From: Erythroxylum novogranatense
Taxonomy: Eukaryota > Streptophyta > Magnoliopsida > Malpighiales > Erythroxylaceae
Assembly: GCA_029891385.1 (NCBI GenBank)
Contig: CM057225.1
Span: forward strand, 14,325,498 to 14,389,497
Direction: 5' to 3'
DNA: 64,000 nucleotides
Of this stretch, positions 12,192 to 23,322 are shown one piece after another; within the stretch, counting starts at the first letter, position 1, and every line of letters starts with the position of its first letter. The position numbers and the translations under genes were made by a program. The notes below the pieces were generated by a model, which was given only the letters and a program-made list of their open reading frames with translations, was not told the origin of the DNA and searched no databases.

Positions 12192-13913
12192 ATGGACTGC
12201 TATACCAAGGAGGTTGTATTAGAGTCTCCTGGTCAGCCTAGAGCAGTGTTCAGAGGGGTTAGTCAGGCAGTGCCAGCCCGGATGATCTCTTTTCTTAGTG
12301 CCACGAGGCCGATGCGAGGGAGGTTGTGAGGCCTATCGGCTCATGTGATTGACACGAGTTGAGCGAGAGGCTTGAGGATATTCCGTAGTTAGGGAATTTC
12401 GGATGTGTTTCTGATGAGTTACCGGTTTGCCGTCGGATCGGAGACGAGTTTACTATTGACCTCGTTCTGTGCGGCTCTATATCTATACCTCCATATAGGA
12501 TAGCACCGTGTGGGCCGAGGGAGTCAAGGCTCGATTCAGGAGTTATTGGAGAAGGGTTTTATCGGGCCTAGTGTTTCACCGTGGGAGCTCCAGATATTTG
12601 TGAAGAAAAGGATGGGACTATGAGGTCATGCATTGATTACTGAGCAATGAATCGGGTGACAGTGAAGAATAAGTATCCACTGCCTAGGATCGATGATCTA
12701 TTTGATCAGCTTCTGAGGAGCTCGGTATTCACTAAACTGGATTTGAGATCAGGGTACTATCAGCTGAAGATAGCAGAGGCTGATGTGCCTAAGAGTGCAT
12801 TCAGGAGCAGGTATGGGCATTTCGAGTTCCTAGTGATGCCGTTTGGGTTAACTAATGCCCCAACAGCCTTCATGGCCTTGGTGAATAAGGTATTTCAGCC
12901 CTACCTGGATTAGTTTGTAATTATTTTTATTGATGATATTTTGGTGTATTCGAGGACCAGACAGGAGCATAGTGAGTACTTGAGGATTGTTTTGCAGACT
13001 ATGAGGGAAAGACAGTTGTATGCCAAATTCAGTAAGTGTGAATTTTGGCTGAATCAGGTGATATTTTTAGGGCATATAGTGACTGGAGAGGGCATTCAGG
13101 TGGACCCGAGTAAGATTGAGGCAGTGTTGAAGTGGGAGGCTCCTAGGAATGTGTCAAAGATTCGGAGTTTCCTAGGATTAGTGGGTTACTACCGGAGGTT
13201 TGTCGAGGGGTTTTCATTGATCTCACCCCTCCGACAAAGTTTTGAGGAAAATGTACCGTTAGATGGATCGAGGAGTGTCAGAAGAGCTTTGAGGAGCTCA
13301 AACATCGGTTGACTACTGCACCGGTGTTAGCTATTCCATCCGGGACAGGAGGATTTGAGGTTTACAGTGATGCATCGCATCAGGGATTGGGGTGTGTTCT
13401 GATGCAGCATGGGAGAGTGATTGCATATGCTTCGAGACAGTTGAGAGCTCATGAGGTAAACTATCCCGTGCATGATTTGGAGTTAGCTGCAGTGGTTTAT
13501 GCCCTCAAGATTTGGAGACATTATCTATATGGTGAGACATTCCAGATCTTTACTGATCATAAGAGTCTGAGGTATTTACTGAGCCAGAGAGAGTTGAATT
13601 TGAGACAGAGGAGATGGCTTGAGTTATTGAAGGACTATGATTGCACTATTGAATATCACCTGGAAAGCCAATGTAGTGGCGGATGCTCGAGTCGGAGGTC
13701 GCATCGAGTGCAGCTTTCGATCGCATAATGAGGTTGCCTAATTTGATCCAGTTGAGAGCCTTGAATGTACAGTTGAATCTGGAGCAGGATGGAGTCTTGT
13801 TGGCTACATTTTTGTGTGAAATAGGTATTAGTCCTAGTGAATGTATGAATGTTATAAGAACTAATTTGTGTTCATTTGGATGCTTAAGGATGTGTTTTTG
13901 GCATTGGAAATGA
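12192..13913 (+). pseudogene. Array unit 7: gypsy RT-RNase H fragment, mosaic of clean and damaged patches
   Basis: Damaged at about 12300-12640, 12708-12725, 13225-13270 and 13660-13730; clean between. The RT N-terminal half reads at 12647-12913, then a TAG replaces CAG at 12911-12913 (LDQ to LD-stop), a true C-to-T type change. The fingers/palm part resumes at 12941 and RNase H at 13309-13728. The tail to the stop at 13913 is intact. Confidence 0.88.
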
Positions 13914-14052
13914 TAGAAGCTAAGGTTAGGACCAAAGCTGGAAAATTAGGGTTTTAACTTATTGTACTGTTGTTAGCATAACTAATTGTATAGGAATGCA
14001 AATGAGGTGAGGTTTGTGGCCACTTAAACTTTATGATGTTAGCTACATTAGG
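13907..14052 (+). repeat. Array unit 8, truncated after 146 bp
   Basis: Matches the first 146 bp of the other units up to GCTACATTAGG (14042-14052), then leaves the repeat exactly where the others continue into TGTAACATCCC. This is the right boundary of the array. Confidence 0.9.
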
Positions 14053-15204
14053 ATAAATTTCACAAAAGATCTCAATTTGGCTTACCACCTAATGTAGCAC
14101 CCCCTTACTATAGAGTACCCATCGGAACGCCCGTAGGTCATTCCGGTACCTATCATACGATAAGAGACCACTACTGACAACTACCACTAAACTCCTCATG
14201 GCATCACAATCCTAAAGCAGTATGAAGAAATTGACAACTTTTAAAAACCAAACTGGATTTCATTTCATTCACTCAAAATTTAGAAAGTTACAAACTGTCA
14301 GTATTTTCAGTCTGTACATGTTTCAAAACACTGTACACTAAGTACCATACAGTAATGTACAAAGAACAGATCTAACTATAAGTCTCCAAAAGAAAGCCCA
14401 ACTGACCGACCTTTGAGCCATCGCCTCTCTCGCCAATCCACAGTACACGGCTCTACAGTCCTGAGGGAGCTATCTGTCTACACTTAAGTCTGAAAAATAG
14501 ATTGCAATTTTGGATGAGTTTGTGAACTCAATGAGAAACCATCATCGATGGTTCTCCCAATTTATGCATCACATAAGCATGATACAGTATGCATCCAGTA
14601 ATCATACAATTACAATGCTAATACAATCACGATCCAACGATACGAGAAAGTAACACGATTCTGATCATATTACAAAGATACATACGATCGGTACCATGTC
14701 AAATATTCATCCAAGATGCAATGCACATGTGACTCTTTTCCAGATTTATTACAGATATGTGACCGAGTGCTTTAGCGGTGTTCAAGAGTCGATGAAGCGC
14801 GTCTAGGAGAATTATCTCCTTCGAGCTCTAAACTTTCGATGCGATGTCGATGGCGACTCGGTTCACATTTATTCTTTATCAGTTTATGCATCTGTGCATG
14901 AGTGCACATGTTCAAATGAACAGTTACATAACAGTCTAGAATTCTCAATGAGCAGTTATTTACAGTCAATATCATGTAATCCAAGTAATCCCCGTAGGGC
15001 AAATAAGTCACGGTAAACACGTAGATTGAGGTAACCACCTAGGTTACTCACCTATTACTTCCGAGCTAATGCCAGAAAGTTTCCGCCCCGTCGGTCGAAC
15101 GACGCTCCACTTGGGCCTCTATAAGAATCAGAGAAAGAACGAATCACTAAATATGCAATTTGTGCACATGTAAGTGAAATATGCATGTTCATGAATTCCC
15201 GGCC
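14053..15204. other. Unassigned, possibly LTR-derived sequence
   Basis: No convincing gene. A TGTAGCACCCCC motif at 14093 and general base composition resemble plant gypsy LTR/leader sequence, but no paired LTR, PBS or TSD was found. Near 14088-14098 CCTAATGTAGC is an exact inverted copy of 14042-14052. The short ORFs here show no recognisable domain. Confidence 0.35.
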
Positions 15205-16741
15205 AGAACAATCTTCTCTCTTAGGTTTTAACAAAACGTTTCTTATTCTTCAAAAGCCACGAAGAACCTCATCAAAAGAGAAAGAAACTCTTTCTTTTTC
15301 TTCTTCATCCATCAGCCACGATCATCACTAATCATCTCTTCATTTTTTGTCTTTTTGTCATTAAAGGAAATTGATGACTAAGCATGAAATGGAAGCTTCT
15401 TCTCCCTTTCAACGTGTACACTTATATATATATATATATATATATTAATTAATTCTTTAATTAATTAATTATATATATATATAAAATAAATCTTTGAAGT
15501 GGTCCAATCACACTGGGGTCGGTCCCACCTACCTCTGTGGTCCCGGTATGGGAAAAACCCCCGAAAACCTTTTTCAACAATATCAATGTCGCGATCTCAT
15601 CGGGACATATCTCGATCTCATCGGGATCTATTTAATCCTTTTTCTCTCCATATATTGGAACTCTGTCCAAAACTATTTTACAAATTCTCCGAGACACTCT
15701 TATGCATGTGACCCATTAGGTTCCCGGTTATGTTAGCCACTTAGATTAACACTTAATCCAAGCAAGTCATGAGCGGTATCTAGCAACACATCATGACCCT
15801 CAATTGACCGGAAAGTAATTGGTTTGACGAATGAACATGTATTCATCATGAACCATATCACGAACCTTTCCATAGACAATTACCGTGCAATTCATCCTTT
15901 CACCATGCTATACCCCACTTGGTTATGAGTATGGGCAATGTGTCAACTCTTACTAGACTGACTAAGTCAAATCTAGTCCAAGTGATTTCAGTTCTCGTCC
16001 TGGAACTCATTACTTTATATGTCAATGAAGACATTCTTCATGACATATATGTCTACCGAGACTTCAAGTAATGACCCCGACAAGAGGCCATGAGTATCAT
16101 CTTTGCTATCACGAAGTGGTGAATCCTCTATTGGCTACTCAATTACCTTGAATACCTCAAGTGCACCCAATCACCACCCTATGAGCGACCTCTGTAAGGC
16201 AACAAGGAATGGAGTCAAAGCACGTAATCGGTATCCAAGATATCCTTGAGCACCTCGAGTCTAAGGATACTTGCACCATTGCTATGATGAGATTATCACC
16301 GACATTAGAATAGAACATCCATGTGATGATCTCATAGCAGTCATCCAATGTACTTACTACCTCTAGTAAGCATCCACATCTCAACCCTAAATATCTCATA
16401 TTTACGACCGATATCCACCGCTGATCAAATCAAGGAGTTTGAGATGTACTAGTCTCTCGGATTACCGATGTCCGGTCTCGGAATCCTATGACTAGGATAA
16501 TTTAGATATCTTGACATAATTGCACATGATAGGAATCTCAGTAGTATGATCACATCACAATTTCCTTCATGCTATGTCATATATCATGGACTTCATTAAT
16601 TTGCTTATAGATCAATATCCATTCATAAATAATGAACAGCAAGTTAATGAAATATGTCTTTCTTTATTTATCCATAAAGTATGTACACAACTTTATACAA
16701 AATGCGCTAAAGGCGATTGCCTTCAGGGCACTACTCTAACA
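15205..16741 (-). repeat. copia-1 3' LTR, truncated
   Basis: Matches 23066-24618 nearly end to end. The element-proximal end CTACTCTAACA at 16741 is intact; the distal ~318 bp are missing at 15205. Contains a (TA)n-TTAATTAATT inverted repeat at about 15424-15486 that could form a hairpin. Differences from the other LTR cluster at CAG/CTG/CC sites, e.g. around 16050-16130. Confidence 0.9.
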
Positions 16742-16752
16742 ATCTCCCATTT
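16742..16752 (-). other. copia-1 polypurine tract
   Basis: Minus strand reads AAATGGGAGAT directly before the 3' LTR TGTTAG. Expected position and composition for plus-strand priming; copia-2 has the same GTGGGAGATT motif at 47319-47330. Confidence 0.85.
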
Positions 16753-16761
16753 GACCTAAAG

Positions 16762-19700
16762 TCAATCGCCTTGATATCTAATACCATAGGCGAGTACATG
16801 AGAATCAAATCTCTTTTGTGATAATGACTTTGTCAACGGATCAACAATATTCTGCTCGGTGGGAATTCTCTCGATCTGGACATCACCTCGTCCTATGATC
16901 TCCCTGATCAGATGATATCTGCGGAGTACGTGTTTGGATCGTTGATGAGACCTTGGTTCTTTCGCCTGTGCAATAGCCCCATTGTTTTCACAATACAACT
17001 ATATGGGCCCATCACTGCTAGGAATCACACCTAGTTCAGTAATGAACTTCTTGATCCAAACTGCTTCCTTTGCTGCTTCTAAAGTAGCAATGTACTCTAC
17101 CTCGGTTGTTGAATCGGCAGTCGTCTCTTGTTTGGAACTCTTCCAACTAACTGCCCTGCCATTCAGTGTGAATACGTAACTTGATTGGGATTTGGAATCA
17201 TCCTTATCAGATTGAAAACTGGCATCTGTATACCCGCTCACTTTGAGATCTCCATCTTCATATATCAAGAAAACATCCTTAGTCCTTCGCAAGTACTTGA
17301 GGATATTCTTGACAGCTACCCAGTGACCCTCACCAGGATCCGATTGGTATCTGCTCGTAACACTTAAAACATATGATACATCGGGTCTCGTACATAGCAT
17401 TGCATACATGATAGATCCTACCGCAGATGCATATGGGATCATACTCATGCGCATCCTCTCATCTTGTGTCTTAGGACACATAGATTTCGAGAGTGTTATC
17501 CTATGAGTCACGGGAAGGTACCCTCTCTTGGATTGCTCCATGCTAAACCTTTTCAGCATCTTGTCTATGTACGTTGATTGTGAAAGACCAAGCAACTTTT
17601 TTGATCTATCTCTATATATTCTTATCCCAAGGATATAAGTTGCTTCACCAAGGTCTTTCATGGCAAATTGTTTGGACAACCAAATCTTGACAGATTGTAG
17701 CATAGAGACATCGTTTTCTAGCAATAATATGTCATCTACATACAGCACAAGGAATACGATTGCAGTCCCATTAACCTTCTTATACACGCAGTGTTCATCC
17801 GGATTTTGTGAGAAACCAAACTCTTTGATTACCTCATCAAAACGGATATTCCAACTCTGGATGCTTGTTTCAATCCATAGATGGATTTACGAAGCTTGCA
17901 TACCTTTTCTCCATCATAGGAGGTGAAGCCCTCGAGTTGTGTCATATACACATCCTCGCCTAGATTTCCATTTAGGAAAGTTGTCTTCACATCCATTTGC
18001 CATATCTCATAATCATAATGAGTGGCAATGGCTAGGAGTATTCTAATGGATTTAAGCATTGCTCTCGGGTCAAGGTCTCGTCGTAGTCAACCCCTTGTCT
18101 TTGATTTAAAACTTTTAGTCACAAGTTTGCTTTATAGGTAATTACATTACCATCTATGTACATTTTCTTTTGAAAACCCATTTGCACCCTATGAGTTTGA
18201 TTCCTTGGTGCCTCAACCAAAGTTCATACTTGGTTTTCATACATGGAATCCATTTCAGCCTTCATGGCTTGAAGCCATTTCTTAGACTCGAACTCTTCGT
18301 AACCTCTTCATAGGTGGTAGGCTCATCATCTTCTATGAGCAATACGTCATTCTGCTCATTCACGAAATCCATATCTCTAGGGAACAAAGCGTATCCTACG
18401 TGACCTCGAACTTCGTGTGTTGTAGAAGGTTGAACTGTTACTTCATCTGATGAGTCACAGCTTGAGTTCGAGCGATTGATCTGCGTCTGTTCGAGCATCT
18501 TGAACTTCTTCAAGCTCAATTTTGCTCCCACCGCCTTCTTGTAAAAGAAACTCTTTCTAAAAAAAAGATGCTTCAAACAAACACCTTTTGTTCCTCAGCA
18601 AGGTAGAATTGATATCTCATTGTTTCTTTAGGATATCCTACGAACAAACACTTGTCAGACTTTGCATCAAGTTTATCTGACTGTGTCCGCTTCACATAAG
18701 CAGGACAACCCCAAACTTTCAAATGAGTAAGATAGGGTCTTTTGTTAGTCCACATCTCATATGGAGTAACATCAACTGTCTTTGATGGAACTCTGTTTAA
18801 CAAGTAAACAGCTGTCTCGATTGCATACTCCCAAAAGGATTTTGGCAACTTTGCAAAGCCCATCATCGATCATACCATGTCTAACAAGGTTCGATTTCTC
18901 CTTTCCGCCACACCATTATGCTGTGGTGTGTAAGGAGGAGTCCATTGAGATAAAATCTCATTATCTCTGAGGTAATCCAAAAACTGTTGGTCTAAGTATT
19001 CCCCACCACGATCTGATCGTAATGTCTTGATACTTTTCCCAAGTTGGTTTTCTACTTCATTTCTGAATTGTTTGAACTTTTCAAATGCTTCAGACTTGTA
19101 TCTCATCAGATACAGATACCCATATCGAGAATAATCATCGATAAAGGTAATGAAGTAAAGACAACCACTTCTGGCATGGATGGACATCGGACCACATACA
19201 TCTGAATGTATTAGGTCTAATACTCCAGTCGCTCGTTCACTCTTTCCCTTAAAGGGTAATTTAGTCATCTTGCCTAATAAACAAGATTCACATGTGTCAT
19301 ATGATTCATAATCAAATGACCCTAAACTTCCACTCTTATGGAGCTTAGCTATGTGTCTCTCATTTATATAGCCAAGGCGACAATGTCATAAGTAAGTTGA
19401 TTTTAAATTATCTCGTTTATGTCTTTTCGTGTCATTGACATTCATAATTGGATGTGACATATCTAATATGTAAATTCCATTGCATAATGTACCAGTACCA
19501 TAAAGCATTCCATTCAAACTAATAGAACAACCATTGTTACTAAAAGTCACATGGAAACCAAATTTATTTAAACAAGAAATGATAATATATTCTTTGTTAA
19601 TACAGTACAAAATAACATTCATCCAATTTAATTACAAGCCCAGTGGGAGTGACAAAAGTAAGTGCCTACGGCTAATGCAACAACTCTTGCTCCATTTTCC

Positions 19701-19850
19701 ACACGCAGTCTAGTTCTCCTTCATGAGTCATCATCGTCCTCGAGAGGCCTGCATATCATTGCGTATGTGTGAGCCACAACCGTATCTAATACCCATATGT
19801 TATGGTCGAAAAAGATTAACCTCAATGACAAACATACTCGAAGAAGTCGA
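16762..19850 (-). pseudogene. copia-1 pol: protease, integrase, RT, RNase H
   Basis: Minus-strand order: protease remnant with WVLDT near 19790; GAG-pre-integrase (19622-19320) with an HCRLGY block in which the preceding Trp is TGA; integrase core 19268-18870 with HSDVCGPM, DDYSRYGYLYL, LRSDRGGEY and the TPQHNGVAERRNRTLLDMV block, so the D-D-E residues are visible; a CGA-to-TGA stop just after; C-terminal part 18866-18573; RT with QMDVKTTFLNG (about 18000), KSIYGLKQASR, and catalytic YVDD in 17787-16999; RNase H with SGYTDASF and TTEVEYIA; an in-frame TAG at about 16998; tail 16998-16762. Several stops fit C-to-T or G-to-A transitions. Non-functional. Confidence 0.92.
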
Positions 19851-19879
19851 GGCATCGATGCCTTCTTCGCTTCAATTCT

Positions 19880-20666
19880 TCCAGATAGACTTTACATTCC
19901 GCTTCCGGTTGCGGTCTTGCCACAATGGAAGCAAGTTCCTTTAGTGCGCGCTTTGGTTTTTTTTGGCTGCACTTCCTTTTGGTTTCTTAGACCTTTTCTT
20001 CTTTAGATTCTTTTTCTTTAAACCAGAAGAAGAGGATGCCACCATAAGCACTTGCTTGCTATCCTTCTTGATAGCTTGCTCTGTTGTCTTGAGCAGATTG
20101 ATCAACTCAAGGATTGTCGTGGATATTTGGTTCATCCGATACTTTAACACAAACTGTGAATAACTATCAGACAATCCAACTAGAATTAAGTCAACACTTA
20201 ATTCATAATCCATAACAAAACCTGAGACGGCCAACCTCTCAATATACCCATTCATCTTCAGTGCATATTGCACTGCAGATGAACCTGGAGTCATCTTAGT
20301 AGTGAAGAGTAGCCTCGAGGTCTCGAACCTTTCAAACCGAGCTTGCTCATCAAACAGTTCTCTAAGATGAAACACTATGGTATGAGCATCCATAGACTCG
20401 TGCTGCTTCTACAGCTCTGGTGATATCGAGGCAAGCATAATGCAGGTAGCCATGTCACTATTTTTAAGATGCTTACGATATGTTTTCTGATCCTCATCAG
20501 AAGCATCAGCAGCAGGTGGATCAGGAAGTGGAACATCTAGGACATATCCCAGTTCCTCAGACCTGAGAACAATTCTCAGATTTCTCCGCCAATCTAGAAA
20601 GTTAGGTCCAGTTAATTTGTTGGAGTCCATAAGCGAGCGCAAGTTCACACTGGAAGTCATCTTCAA
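19880..20666 (-). pseudogene. copia-1 gag
   Basis: Starts MKMTSSVNLRSLMDSNKL at 20666 (or the second Met at 20660). The copia gag core follows: NFLDWRRNLRIVL, then HTIVFHLRELFDEQARFERF and ELSVDLILVGLSDSYSQFVL. A CAG-to-TAG stop at about 20409 interrupts one continuous frame. A Lys-rich segment (KKKNLKKKRSKKPKG) precedes a damaged CCHC zinc knuckle (CFHCGKT) near 19900-19930, where a lesion at a former CTG site breaks the motif. Confidence 0.88.
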
Positions 20667-20823
20667 TAACCTATAGGGAAAAGAGAGAAAGAATGTTATA
20701 ATAGAATTACATGCATGATCATAAGGACTTGAATAACATGCATATGGCTCCCACTAGTTTCAAAGAATTCATAACCCTCAGTACGAATCCAAGAAACATT
20801 ATGACAAAATGTCCTAGTGGGTC

Positions 20824-21243
20824 GATATCCGACATTACTAAAATGACCTTGGGTTTACCCAACAAGCCACCTTAGGTCAATCGGTAGGTATCAGTCATAC
20901 CAATTGCATCATAGATATCCGACATTACTAAAATGACCTTGGGTTTACCCAACAAGCCACCTTAGATCTATCGGCAGGTATCGGTCATACCATTTGCTTC
21001 ATAGATGCAACTATCGACTAGTGCTATCAACTCGTGATGTATGCACACACATTGGGTTATCAACTCTTGATGCGCGTACATCTGATGTACACTACACAAT
21101 TTTGCCTCTGTCCACGTTGACCTTGAGTTTACTCAACAAATCAACGCTTCTAGTGAAAACCGACCCATTAATCCAAAAATCTTATTTTCATGGTTCGAAC
21201 ATATCCGTATAGAGTGAGCTTAGGTTTACCCAACAATCCAACT
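20824..21243 (-). repeat. copia-1 leader: stem-loop repeats
   Basis: Two near-identical 90-bp repeats start at 20824 and 20914. Each holds TTGGGTTTACCCAA (20849-20862, 20939-20952), a perfect 5-bp stem with 4-nt loop. Degenerate copies lie at 21123-21136 (TTGAGTTTACTCAA, covaried stem) and 21230-21243. Compensatory change of G to A with C to T in one stem suggests the structure matters. Same motif family in copia-2 at 43085-43470. Confidence 0.85.
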
Positions 21244-21446
21244 CTATAAGAACTCTGGTTCTCCCCATATTAATGGAAGGTGTTAGTTTTCATATGATGT
21301 GTGAGGGTTTTCAGGTCTCATCCCATCTTCTTCTCCAAGCCGTAGGATTATAGTCACCATGACTATATGGAATGATTTAGGGTATTTCATCAATCACATT
21401 GAGTCTATACCTAAAAATCATCCATCATCCCACCTTTGCATGTTGT

Positions 21447-21619
21447 AAGTCGACTTGTGTATGTGTAAGTCGACTTATGCTAGTGTGTAAGTCGACTTAT
21501 GCATGTGTAAGTCGACTTATGCAGTTGTCTGCACTAACAAGTCGACTTGTACCATTGTGCAAGTCGACTTATCGTCTCATAACGCAGACAAGTCGACTTG
21601 TATCTTTATTAGTCGACTT
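21447..21619 (-). repeat. copia-1 leader: AAGTCGACTT palindrome array
   Basis: Seven perfect copies of the 10-bp palindrome start at 21447, 21467, 21489, 21509, 21539, 21561 and 21590, plus one with a mismatch at 21610. Spacings are 20, 22, 20, 30, 22, 29 and 20 bp, near multiples of a DNA helical turn. Flanks vary but are often TGT or ACA. It lies about 1.1 kb downstream of the PBS and about 0.8 kb before gag. Confidence 0.95.
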
Positions 21620-22734
21620 ATCCATATGGAATTGCTATCTAATCGGCTAATTTCTCAATCCGTGCAGTTCCAATTCACAATACAAAGTGTAATACACTTT
21701 ATTATGATGTACCAATGAAACACTTTCACTGTATCATGCTTACCATGTATAAATGTACTATACATGAAACTTGAAATCAATGAATACACTCTTATTCATT
21801 CAGATCTGCAAATAATTTGAGAATATCAAACTATCACCCTAAGTATCTCTAGGTAGTCTAAACTTTATCAAGATTACTTCGGCACTGGTCACAAAATTTG
21901 TGACGGCCAAAATAATCAAGACAACGAAATACACTAACGAGACTCTAATGTGACACATTTGACATCCGAAAAATATTTGGAAACCCAATTTCAAGAAATT
22001 TAATTTGGAAAGCATACAACATCAATATAACACATTTTTAATCACATTAAAAATGATCCAAGGCATTGGAATTGAGAAATACACAATTTTTATCATTCCA
22101 AACAAAACAGCTCCAGCAACTTTCTCAAAACTACCAAGCTCTGTGTTTTGTTTGAAAAACTCATTGAAACAATTTCAATAAATTCTGAGAAAATTACAGA
22201 GGTTACAAAATGTTCACAACATGTTCCATGAATGTTTTTAGGATTTATTTCCAACAAAAACTCATCCAACCTCAGCAAAAAAGCCAATGTAGAATCTGTG
22301 TTCCTCAACACAGTTATTCCCAGCAGCACATAATAAATTCTCAAATAAATAGTAAATCACCTCGAAAACATTTTTCCATTCTCATAGACATTCATAAACA
22401 TCTTAGAGACATGTTGGTGAAAGAAAATCTGAAAAAAAAAATTTCTACAATTTATTATCGAATTTATAAGCATGCCTGTTCATTGAATGTGCACAAAGAC
22501 AGCAACCAGAACATTGGGGAATAAATTAGTAAAACCATATCAAATCACATTGATAAATTCCGAGCTTCCACAGACATATGCAACAACATCTTGTGAACAT
22601 ATCTGGGCAAGAAAATTTTGAAAACCATATTTCTACACTGAATTCGAAATTCACACAATCAACATGTATCATCGTCACAAGCAATAGGCAACTCCGACCT
22701 AATCATGGTTTCTTCGTTATATACGACACAAGTG

Positions 22735-22746
22735 GTTCTGATACCA
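22735..22746 (-). other. copia-1 primer binding site (initiator Met-tRNA type)
   Basis: Minus strand reads TGGTATCAGAAC one base after the 5' LTR end CCTACA. It differs by one base from the TGGTATCAGAGC complement of the plant initiator Met-tRNA 3' end; copia-2 has the perfect version. Confidence 0.9.
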
Positions 22747-22747
22747 C

Positions 22748-23281
22748 TGTAGGAAAATCCCGGTGTGAGCATCACATGCCCACGTTGCGGAAAACAAAAA
22801 TTTTTGTTCCGGGACCTTTCCGAAAGCCAGGATCCATGTATCTATACAACAAACTCAAACCATAACGGCCAAAGGAGACCGTCTCTAACGGTATCCAAGC
22901 AGAAATCGGAGAACCTAATCGGGACAAACCCTTTGACCCAGGAATAACTAGAACAAGTTGAAGACTGCTAGATCTTACCTTGTTCTTGGAGAGCAATGAA
23001 ACCAACGATGAAGAGGAGATGAAAAAGCCTTGAAGAAGAGATTGGAGAAGATGATCTTTGATGAGAGAACAATCTTCTCTCTTAGGTTTTCACAAAACCT
23101 TTCTTATTCTTCAAAAGCCACGAAGAACCTCATCAAAAGAGAAAGAAACTCTTTCTTTTTCTTCTTCATCCATCAGCCACGATCATCACTAATCATCTCT
23201 TCATTTTTTGTCTTTTTGTCATTAAAGGAAATTGATGACTAAGCATGAAATGGAAGCTTCTTCTCCCTTTCAACGTGTACA

Positions 23282-23322
<41 letters not shown>

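Larger units (their letters stand above)
1..14052 (+). repeat. Tandem array of Ty3/gypsy RT-RNase H units (7 full + 1 partial)
   Basis: Direct head-to-tail repeats seen by recurrence of the block starting GAAATGATAGAAGCTAAGG at 1, 1969, 3931, 5901, 7876, 9873, 11902 and 13907. Periods are 1968, 1962, 1970, 1975, 1997, 2029 and 2005 bp. Each unit holds a roughly 290-bp spacer with an LTR-like TGTAACATCCC start, then about 1.7 kb of gypsy pol: end of protease, RT and RNase H. Integrase, gag and the rest of a normal element are absent, so the tandem unit is a fragment, not a transposon. The cleanest units (6 and 7) are the longest and the damaged ones shorter. Expansion by unequal crossing-over is inferred, and mis-assembly of the copy number is possible. 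Confidence 0.93.

Noticed and set aside
1..14052. RIP-like or deamination mutagenesis of the array
   Set aside because: Changes are mostly indels and rearranged bases at CAG/CTG, not C-to-T or G-to-A transitions.
14772..15038. 88-aa minus ORF near the array edge
   Set aside because: No recognisable domain; in possible LTR-derived sequence.
15494..15736. 80-aa ORF, similar ORF at 23416-23637
   Set aside because: Both lie at the same place in the two copia-1 LTRs; LTR non-coding sequence.
22210..22524. 104-aa ORF in the copia-1 leader
   Set aside because: No motif, wrong strand for the element, and not conserved in copia-2.
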